Origin: Prauserella flavalba
Lineage (GTDB): Bacteria; Actinomycetota; Actinomycetes; Mycobacteriales; Pseudonocardiaceae
Direction: 5' to 3'
NCBI RefSeq assembly: GCF_003202235.1
Contig: NZ_MASU01000005.1
Span: forward strand, 496,001 to 560,000
Length of the DNA stretch: 64,000 nt
Shown here: one piece after another, positions 57,949-64,000 of the stretch
How the letters are laid out: every line of letters starts with the position of its first letter
How positions within the stretch are numbered: position 1 is the stretch's first letter
Made by a program: the position numbers and the translations under genes
Notes under the pieces: generated by a model
Told to the model about the DNA's origin: nothing
Database searches by the model: none
The model's input: only the letters and a program-made list of their open reading frames with translations

Positions 57949-57981
57949 AGATTGGGAGACACCTCACCTGTGATCTGTCAG
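57944..57981 (-). terminator. Inverted repeat at the end of the LURP-one gene
   Basis: CTGACAGAT (57944-57952) pairs with ATCTGTCAG (57973-57981), a nine-base stem across the stop codon of the minus-strand LURP-one gene. Could be a weak terminator or part of the adjacent operator. Confidence 0.4.
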
Positions 57982-58577
57982 CGCGACTGGAGGGCGTCCA
58001 GTGCCACGGCCTGTGCGAGCACCAGCCGCCGGTCGAGCGCGGGGTCGTCGATGGTGACGCGGTAGTGGTCGCGGAAGCGGGTCTTCTTCTCCACCGTGCC
58101 CACGTGCGTGGTCCCGCGGACGAAGTCGAAGTGGTACATCCACGGGAATGGCAGGTCGCCGACCCACGGGATGACGTCCCAGATCCGGCGGAACAGGGCC
58201 AGCGCCATGCTGCGCTCGCTGATCGTCACCGGGTCGGCGCCGGGTTGGTCGAGCTGCCAGGTGGAGCGCAGCAGCGAACTGCCGAACTTCTTGCCGAAGA
58301 AGCCGATCGACGCACCCTCCGGGGTGGTCACGTCGTAGGCGCTGGCGAGGTCGATCACCTTGCGCGCCTTGAACGCGGCCAGCACCGACCGTTTCGTCTC
58401 GTCGGTGTAGAGCGTCACCTGCTCCCTGAAGGCCATTCGCTTCTGCTCGACGAACGCGACGAGCGGGCCCGGTTGCCCCTGCCCGTCGTCGGCGAACACC
58501 TCGTAGCGGTTGACCATCATCGTGACCTTCTGGTGCACGTGGAAGTGCCGCTGTGCCTGCAGCTGCCCGACGTCCAT
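57978..58577 (-). CDS. LURP-one/Tubby-like family protein
   Basis: 199 residues with the LURP-one-related beta-barrel pattern: FHVHQKVTMMVNRYEVFAD at the start (close to the QKVTMMxNRYEV family signature), LVAFVEQKRMAFREQVTLYTD, VIDLASAYDVTTPEGASIGFFGKKFGSSLLRSTWQLDQPG, and a hydrophobic turn IPWVGDLPFPWMYHFDF. The fold resembles phospholipid scramblases. Role in bacteria is unknown. It is divergent from the acyl-CoA synthetase gene. Confidence 0.85.
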   Translation of the reverse strand: MDVGQLQAQRHFHVHQKVTMMVNRYEVFADDGQGQPGPLVAFVEQKRMAFREQVTLYTDETKRSVLAAFKARKVIDLASAYDVTTPEGASIGFFGKKFGSSLLRSTWQLDQPGADPVTISERSMALALFRRIWDVIPWVGDLPFPWMYHFDFVRGTTHVGTVEKKTRFRDHYRVTIDDPALDRRLVLAQAVALDALQSR

Positions 58578-58704
58578 CGCAACCCCCATCGGTGAGGCCA
58601 GGATTATCGCACCGGCGGCGTACCTTCCTTGGGAGGTAGCAGGGCAGCGCGGGCCGCCCGATACTGCGCGGTACCCGTGCCACTGTCTGGAGAGGTGTCC
58701 AACG

Positions 58705-60339
58705 ATGGACCTGCGTAGTGACGAGCGGGCGGAGCGGTTGCTCGCCCAGTACGACCGGCCCGACGCCTGCGCGGCGGAGCTGCTCTGCGACCGGCACCCG
58801 GCCGAGCACACCGCGCTGACCGTGATCGCGGGCGACCTGAGCGCCGAGGACCTCACCTTCGGGGAGCTGCGCCGCCGCTCGGAGACCTTCGCCGCCGCGC
58901 TGGCCGCGCAGGGGATCGGCCAGGGCGACGCCGTCGCCGTGCTCATGGGCAAGTCCGCCGACCTCGCCACCGTGCTGCTCGGCATCTGGCGGCTCGGCGC
59001 CGTGCACATCCCGCTGTTCACCGCGTTCGCCACGCCCGCCATCGCCCTGCGCCTGCACGCGGGCGATGCGAAGGCCGTGGTCGTCGATGCCGGCCAGGCC
59101 CACAAGCTGGCCCCTGGACCCGATCTGCCCGAGGGCGACTGGACGGTCATCGAGGTCGGCGGCTCGGGAGCGAACCCGGGCTGGCTCGCGTTCGAGGACC
59201 TGATGCGCGCGCAGCACCCGGCCGTCACCCCGGCCCGCGTCGGCGGCGACGGCACCCTCGTCCAGCTGTTCACCAGCGGCACCACCGGCACGCCGAAGGG
59301 CGTCCGCGTGCCCGTGCGGGCGCTCGCCGCGCTCGAGGGCTATCTCGTGGACGGCCTCGACGTGCGCCCCGACGACGTCTACTGGGACGCGGCGGACCCC
59401 GGCTGGGCCTACGGCCTCTACTACGCCGTGCTGGCTCCGCTCGCGATGGGCAGGCGCAGCATCTGGCTCAACGCCGGGTTCTCGGCACCGCTGACGTGGC
59501 AGGTGCTCGACCGCTTCGGCGTCACCAACTTCGCCGCGGCGCCCACGATCTACCGCAGCCTGCGCAACGACCCCGAGGGCGCGCGGCCGGGACTGCGGCT
59601 GCGCCGCGCGTCGTCGGCGGGGGAGCCGCTCACCCCCGAGGTCGTCGAGTGGTCGGAGCGCGTGCTCGGGCTCACCGTGCGCGACCACTACGGCCAGACC
59701 GAGCTCGGCATGGTCATCGGCAACGCCTGGCGCGACGAGCTGCGCGAAGAGGTCCTGCCCGGCTCGATGGGCCGCCCGCTGCCCGGCTACTCCTGCGAGG
59801 TGCTGGCGATGGACGGCGACGCGCCGGCGCCGGCCGGCACGGTCGGCAGGGTCGCCCTCGACACCAAGGCGAGCCCGCTGTTCTGGTTCACCGGCTATCC
59901 CGGCGCGCCCGACAAGACCGCGGAGCGGTTCACGGCCGACGGCCGCTGGTACCTCACCGGCGACAGCGGCTACCGCGACGACGAGGGCAGGTTCTTCTTC
60001 TCGTCCCGCGACGACGACGTGATCATCATGGCGGGCTACCGGATCGGGCCGTTCGACGTGGAGAGCGTGCTGGTGACGCACCCCGGAGTCGCCGAGGCCG
60101 CCGTCGTCGCCGCCCCCGACGCGCTGCGGGGCGAGGTGCTCGTCGCCTACGTCGTGCTCAGCAAGGGCACCGAGGGCACGCCCGAGCTGGAGGCCGAGCT
60201 GCAGAAGCTGGTGAAGGAACGCTACGCCGCGCACGCCTACCCGAGGGGCGTCCGGTTCGTCACCGAGCTGCCGAAGACGCCGAGTGGCAAGATCCAGCGC
60301 TTCAAGCTGCGCGACCGCGAGCGCGAGAACGCCGGGTAG
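58705..60339 (+). CDS. Acyl-CoA synthetase (AMP-forming)
   Basis: 544-residue adenylate-forming enzyme. ATP loop LFTSGTTGTPKGVRV, the A5-type YGQTELGM, A7/A8 region WYLTGDSGYRDDEGRFFFSSRDDDVIIMAGYRIGPFDVES, and the catalytic lysine in PKTPSGKIQRFK. Closest to acetyl/propionyl or medium-chain synthetases of the AcsA type rather than long-chain ones. ATG 58705 follows GGAGAGG. A GAF-LuxR regulator gene follows 18 bases later on the same strand and may control it. Confidence 0.9.
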   Translation: MDLRSDERAERLLAQYDRPDACAAELLCDRHPAEHTALTVIAGDLSAEDLTFGELRRRSETFAAALAAQGIGQGDAVAVLMGKSADLATVLLGIWRLGAVHIPLFTAFATPAIALRLHAGDAKAVVVDAGQAHKLAPGPDLPEGDWTVIEVGGSGANPGWLAFEDLMRAQHPAVTPARVGGDGTLVQLFTSGTTGTPKGVRVPVRALAALEGYLVDGLDVRPDDVYWDAADPGWAYGLYYAVLAPLAMGRRSIWLNAGFSAPLTWQVLDRFGVTNFAAAPTIYRSLRNDPEGARPGLRLRRASSAGEPLTPEVVEWSERVLGLTVRDHYGQTELGMVIGNAWRDELREEVLPGSMGRPLPGYSCEVLAMDGDAPAPAGTVGRVALDTKASPLFWFTGYPGAPDKTAERFTADGRWYLTGDSGYRDDEGRFFFSSRDDDVIIMAGYRIGPFDVESVLVTHPGVAEAAVVAAPDALRGEVLVAYVVLSKGTEGTPELEAELQKLVKERYAAHAYPRGVRFVTELPKTPSGKIQRFKLRDRERENAG

Positions 60340-60357
60340 GCGGGTACGGTCGGGCTC

Positions 60358-61197
60358 GTGACGACACCGATGTCGATGCCGTCGGCCGTCCAGGCCGTGT
60401 TGAGCCGAGGGGTGCGGGAGCTGCACCGGGCCACGGCGCTGCCCGTGGCTTTCGGCGGGATCGTCTGCCGTGATCAGCGCAGCTTCGTGATCAGCCAGCT
60501 CAGCGGTGCGCTCACCGAGTCGCTGCTGCGGCTGCGGGTCGATCTCGGCTCCGGTCTCGGCGGCAAGGCGCTCGCCCTCGCGCGCCCCGCGGCGGTGAGC
60601 GACTACTTCAATGCCGACGAGATCACGCACACCTACGACCGGGCGGTGGCACCCGAGCGGCTGCACACGGCGCTGGCGATCCCGGTCCGCGTCGGGCCCG
60701 CGCCGGCGGCGATGCTCTACGCGGCGAGCCGAGAGCCGGTGGTGCTCGGCGACCGGGTGCTGCGTTCGGCGGTCTCGGTGGCCAGGCAGGTGGAGCGGGA
60801 CATCGCCGTGGAGCGGGAGGTGCACCGGCGGCTCGGTGCGGTCGCCCGCGAGCGCACCGAGCTGGACCAGGTGCGGGCGGAGCTCGACGCCATCGCCGGG
60901 CTCGTCACCGGGCAGGCCCGCGACCGGCTGCGGGCCGTCTCCTCGCGGGTGGGCGCGCTCGCCGGGGACGGCCACGCCACCGGCAGACCCGGCGACGGCA
61001 CGGTGTCGCTGACGCCGAGGGAGACCGAGGTACTCGCGCTCGTCGCGCGGGGCGAGCCCAACCGGGCCATCGGCGAGGAGCTCGGCCTGCTCACCAACAC
61101 CGTCAAGGCCTACCTGAAGAGCGCGATGCGCAAGCTGGGTGCGGCCAACCGCGTGCAGGCCGTGTGCCGGGCCCGCGAGGCCGGGCTGCTCGACTGA
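60358..61197 (+). CDS. GAF and LuxR-type helix-turn-helix regulator
   Basis: 279 residues. N-terminal GAF-like sensor (LPVAFGGIVCRDQRSFVISQLSGALTESLLRLRVDLGSGLGGKALAL to about 150), a linking helix, then a LuxR domain (LTPRETEVLALVARGEPNRAIGEELGLLTNTVKAYLKSAMRKLGAANRVQAVCRAREAGLL). The GTG 60358 is the start. It may regulate the acyl-CoA synthetase ahead of it. The signal is unknown. Confidence 0.88.
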   Translation: MTTPMSMPSAVQAVLSRGVRELHRATALPVAFGGIVCRDQRSFVISQLSGALTESLLRLRVDLGSGLGGKALALARPAAVSDYFNADEITHTYDRAVAPERLHTALAIPVRVGPAPAAMLYAASREPVVLGDRVLRSAVSVARQVERDIAVEREVHRRLGAVARERTELDQVRAELDAIAGLVTGQARDRLRAVSSRVGALAGDGHATGRPGDGTVSLTPRETEVLALVARGEPNRAIGEELGLLTNTVKAYLKSAMRKLGAANRVQAVCRAREAGLLD

Positions 61198-61206
61198 GGC
61201 GGCGCG

Positions 61207-62046
61207 TCAGGCGAACAGCGTCTCGCCCCAGTAGCCACCCTCGCGCACGCCCGGCGGGCACGCGAAGTGCGCCGAACCGGTGTGCTCCAGGTACTCCATC
61301 ATCGCGTCCTTCGTGGACAGTGCCCGCTGCATGGGCACGAACTGCGTGCGGCTGTCGCGGTTGAAGCAGAGGAAGAACAGCCCGGCGTCGAGGTGGCCGA
61401 GGCCGTCGGAGCCGTCGGTGAAGTTGTAGCCACGGCGCAGGATCTTCGCGCCGCCCAGCGACTCGGCCGAGGCGAGCCGGATGTGGGCGTCGGGCGCGAT
61501 CAACGGCTTGCCGCCCTCGCCACGGACGTGCAGGTCCACGGGATCGAACTCGCCGAGCTGGCCGAGCGGGGCGCCGCTGCCCTTGCCACGGCCCACGACG
61601 GCCTCCTGCTCGGTGAGCGACGTGCGGTCCCAGATCTCGATGTGCATGCGGATGCGGCGGGCCACGAGGTAGGTGCCGCCCACCAGCCACTCCGGCCCGT
61701 CCTCGGTGCGGACCCACACGTGCTCGTCGAGCGCCCCGGTGTCCTCGGCCTTCAGGTTGTTGGTGCCGTCCTTGAAACCGAAGAGGTTGCGCGGTGTCGT
61801 CTGCGCGCGGCTGGTGGACGACGTACGCCCGAAGCCGAGCTGCGACCAGCGCACGGCGACCTTGCCGAAGCCGATCCACGCGAGGTTGCGGATGGCGTGC
61901 ACCGCCACCTGCGGGTCGTGGGCGCACGCCTGCACGCACAGGTCGCCTCCGCAGCGAGCCGGGTCGAGGTCGTCGCCGCCGGCGCCGGCGATGGCCACGC
62001 CGGCGCCGGTCATGCCCAGCACACGCCGCCGGGACAGTCCCGTCAC
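61207..62046 (-). pseudogene. efeB: efeB (Dyp-type haem peroxidase), in-frame internal deletion
   Basis: 279 codons against about 420 for normal EfeB. The twin-arginine signal (SRRRVLGMTGAGVAIAGAGG) is fused straight to the middle of the enzyme (DLDPARCGGDLCVQACAHDP), so about 140 residues of the first ferredoxin-like domain are missing. The GFKDGTNN (GxxDG) motif, the haem ligand histidine in APDAHIRLAS and the arginine in FNRDSRTQF are kept, but the truncated fold is unlikely to hold haem properly. The frame is still open. Short GC-rich direct repeats (GGCGCCGGCG) at the join near 61974 suggest deletion by slippage. It overlaps the efeO end as ATGA. Confidence 0.82.
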
Positions 62047-63088
62047 GGGCGGCTCACCACCTCGGCGACCTTGCTCACGGGCTCGCCGAGCGCGTCGACG
62101 GCGGCGGCGAGCTCGCGCACCTGCTGCTTCGGGAGGTCGGTGTAGAGCACGAAACCGTCACCGGAGCGGTGCCGGTCGAGCAGCGTGTCCAGCTCGCCGA
62201 ACTTGGCGTCCAGAGTGGACAGCAGTGTCGCGTCGCGCTGCTCGACGGCGGGACGCAGCGCGTCGATCGCCGCCCTCGAACCGTCCACATTGGCCCGGAA
62301 GTCCCACAGGTCGGTGTGCGAGTAGCCGTCCTCCTCGCCGGTGATCTTGCCGGTCGCCAGCTCGTGAGCAGCCGGTCGGCGATCGCGTCCGAGTCGGGGC
62401 GGAGGCCGGTGACCCACAGGTCCTTCTCGAGCCGGTGGAACCCCGTGAACTCCATGCCCTCCTCGATCACGTCCTCCCGGCCGTCGATCTTCGGGTCGAG
62501 GTCACTGAAGCTCTCCGCGACCGGCTCGACACGCTCCTAGTGGGTGCGGGCGACTGGGAAGAGGTCCTTCGCGCGCTGCACCTGGCCCGCCTTGACGGCC
62601 GCGACGAACTGCTCGGTCCTCGGCACGAGCTGCTCGACCTCGTCGTTGACGTAACCGCGGTACTCGCGGACGGCCGCGGCCAGCGCACCGCCCTCGTCCC
62701 GCTGCGCACCGGCACTGCCGGTGACGGTGAACTCGCCGCGGATGCCCTTGCCGCGCATGCCCGGCTTGCACGCGGTCTGGTAGCTGCCCGCCTCCCGGAC
62801 GTCGACGATCAGCCTGCGCGTGAGGCCGGGCGCGATGTTCTCGACCTCGCCCATGATCCGGTCGCCCTTGGCGTAGAGGTAGAACTCGGTGACCTTCGAG
62901 CCCTTGTTGGTGACCTCGAAGGTGATCTTTCCAGCGTTCGCGGACGTGGTCGCGACCTCGCACGCCGTGTCCGTGGCGGTGACGGCGATGGCGCCGCCGG
63001 ACCCGGCGTCGTCCTCCCCGCCACCACATGCGGTGAGTACGACGAGAAGACCGGCCCCGGTGAGGACGGCGAGGGATTTGGCGGACAC
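62043..63088 (-). pseudogene. efeO: efeO (iron transport lipoprotein), stop codon plus frameshift
   Basis: EfeO normally has an N-terminal cupredoxin domain and a C-terminal M75 domain. The lipoprotein signal (VLTGAGLLVVLTACGGG, lipobox LTAC) and cupredoxin part are intact from GTG 63088 with AAGGAG upstream. At 62537-62539 a TAG follows LFPVARTH where the family has a tryptophan (one-base TGG to TAG). After it the frame continues (ERVEPVAESFSDLDPKIDG, EEGMEFTGFHRLEKDLWV) to about 62365, where missing bases shift the frame between ADRLLT and ELATGKITGEEDGYSHTDLWDF. The remainder reads to the natural end. Two independent lesions mark a pseudogene unless sequencing error is involved. Confidence 0.85.
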
Positions 63089-63090
63089 GA

Positions 63091-63936
63091 TCACTCCTTG
63101 ACGTCCGCGCCGACGTTCTCGCGGCGCGCCTTGCTTCTGACCGGCCGCAGGAACAGCGGCAGCACGATGGCGACGTAGGCCACCCACGCCACCGCCTGCA
63201 CGACGGTGGTCTGTTGGGAGTAGTTGAAGATGCCCTTGAGCAGGGCGCCGTACCAGCTGTCCTCCGGCAGCACGCCGGACGCGTCGAACGCGAGTACGTC
63301 GAGGCCGGGCAGGAACCGGGCCTCCTGCAGGTCGTGCAGGCCGTAGCCGAGCACGCCCGCGGCGACGAACACCAGCAGCACCCCGGTGATGGTGAAGAAG
63401 CGGCCGAGGTCGAACCGCACCGCGCCGCGGTAGAGCAGGTAGGCGAGTGCGACGGCGACGACGAGGCCGATCCCGAAGCCGATCAGTGGCTGTGCCGTCC
63501 CGCCCTGTGCGGACTGCACGGCGGCATAGAAGAACACGGCCGTCTCCAGCCCTTCGCGGCCGACCGCGAGGAACGAGAGCACGAACACGGCGAGTGGGCC
63601 CAGCCGCAGCGCCTCGTCCAGCTTCCCGCGCAGCTCGGCCGCGATCGTCCGCGACGCCTTGCGCATCCAGAAGATCATTCCGGTGACGAAGGCGACCGCG
63701 ATGATCGACAGCACGCCGCCGAGCAGCTCCTGCGCCTCGAACGACAGCTGTGCGGTGGTGAACGTGAGGATCGCGCCGACCGCGATGGAGATCGCGACCG
63801 CCGTGCCGACGCCGGTCCACACCCACCGCAGCGCGTGCGTCCGCTGGGTCTTGACCAGGAAGGCGACGAGGATGCTCACCACGAGGGCGGCCTCGAGGCC
63901 TTCCCTGAGCCCGATCAGCGCACTCGAGAACAGCAT
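63091..63936 (-). CDS. efeU: Ferrous/ferric iron permease EfeU (FTR1 family)
   Basis: 281 residues, seven membrane helices. Both iron-binding REGLE motifs are present: IGLREGLEAALVVSILVAF near the start and LAVGREGLETAVFFYAAVQS in the fourth helix. ATG 63936 has GGAGG 10 bases upstream; the stop overlaps the first in-frame GTG of efeO. First gene of an efeUOB operon under an iron box. Intact, though both partners are damaged. Confidence 0.93.
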   Translation of the reverse strand: MLFSSALIGLREGLEAALVVSILVAFLVKTQRTHALRWVWTGVGTAVAISIAVGAILTFTTAQLSFEAQELLGGVLSIIAVAFVTGMIFWMRKASRTIAAELRGKLDEALRLGPLAVFVLSFLAVGREGLETAVFFYAAVQSAQGGTAQPLIGFGIGLVVAVALAYLLYRGAVRFDLGRFFTITGVLLVFVAAGVLGYGLHDLQEARFLPGLDVLAFDASGVLPEDSWYGALLKGIFNYSQQTTVVQAVAWVAYVAIVLPLFLRPVRSKARRENVGADVKE

Positions 63937-63978
63937 CGCTCAGCCCTCCTCGGCCGTCCGGATGTGCCGAGAAGGGTT

Positions 63979-63997
63979 TTAGGTAAGGCTCACCTAG
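63979..63997. promoter_or_regulatory. IdeR/DmdR-type iron box
   Basis: TTAGGTAAGGCTCACCTAG, close to the IdeR consensus (TTAGGTTAGGCTAACCTAA): 16 of 19 bases agree. It stands 43 bases before efeU, as expected for iron-repressed operons in actinomycetes. Confidence 0.9.
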
Positions 63998-64000
63998 AAG

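Noticed and set aside
57964-60975. 1003-codon minus-strand frame opposite the acyl-CoA synthetase
   Set aside because: The synthetase on the plus strand has all adenylation motifs; the opposing frame is rich in Arg, Gly and His without recognisable domains.

Overview
The window is very GC-rich DNA with densely packed, often 4-nt-overlapping genes. It looks like a chromosomal segment of an actinomycete, most likely the Pseudonocardiaceae (Amycolatopsis/Saccharopolyspora-like). Supporting this are a conservon (sensor kinase, roadblock, DUF742, small GTPase), a SAM-IV riboswitch, an IdeR-type iron box, a Zur-type box in front of a zinc-independent L36 gene, a mycothiol-dependent-isomerase-family protein, and an AcoR-type activator without the sigma-54 contact motif. 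No rRNA, tRNA, CRISPR array, transposase or phage gene was seen.

Layout. 1-4.8 kb: 3' part of a B12-dependent diol/glycerol dehydratase operon (large subunit cut by the window edge, medium subunit, two reactivase subunits, an HbpS/GlcG-like protein); no small subunit is visible. 5.1-12.3 kb: a five-gene, fully overlapping minus-strand operon SWIM protein, DUF5691, MoxR AAA ATPase, DUF5682, VWA; this is the best candidate for a poorly described system. 12.4-17.3 kb: an AcoR-like regulator divergent from amidohydrolase, MIP18-type protein and alcohol dehydrogenase. These are the accessory genes of mim/prm propane-monooxygenase clusters, but no monooxygenase or chaperonin is here. They end in a 21-bp direct/inverted repeat array. 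17.3-24.8 kb: PdxA-like dehydrogenase, TctABC transporter, GntR regulator with two matching operators, TIM-barrel isomerase and FAH-family hydrolase, a probable sugar-acid catabolic locus. 24.8-29.7 kb: a second catabolic operon (GntR, 3-hydroxyisobutyrate-dehydrogenase-like enzyme, MHS-family MFS importer, split transketolase) with its own paired operator. 29.7-34.4 kb: amphi-Trp protein, DinB/MDMPI-like protein, OsmC-like protein, alpha/beta hydrolase, class A PBP.

34.4-39.0 kb: conservon plus an MHYT membrane protein. 39.2-42.3 kb: sulfite-oxidase-like molybdoenzyme with its reductase, a class V aminotransferase under a SAM-IV riboswitch, and rpmJ2. 42.3-44.4 kb: thioesterase/TetR pair with twin operators and a DHFR-like protein. 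44.5-58 kb: glucarate catabolism (glucarate dehydratase, 5-dehydro-4-deoxyglucarate dehydratase, 2-hydroxyacid dehydrogenase, LysR), a five-gene ABC importer coupled to a TauE/SafE permease, then a second enolase-superfamily dehydratase/2-hydroxyacid dehydrogenase pair behind a 30-bp palindrome. 58-61.2 kb: LURP-one protein, acyl-CoA synthetase, GAF-LuxR regulator. 61.2-64 kb: an iron-boxed efeUOB operon in which efeU is intact, efeO carries a stop and a frameshift, and efeB has lost about 140 residues.

A 25-bp palindrome (11-bp arms) recurs at gene 3' ends at 12.6, 55.2 and 55.5 kb. All family assignments are from reading the translated sequence; no database search was run.
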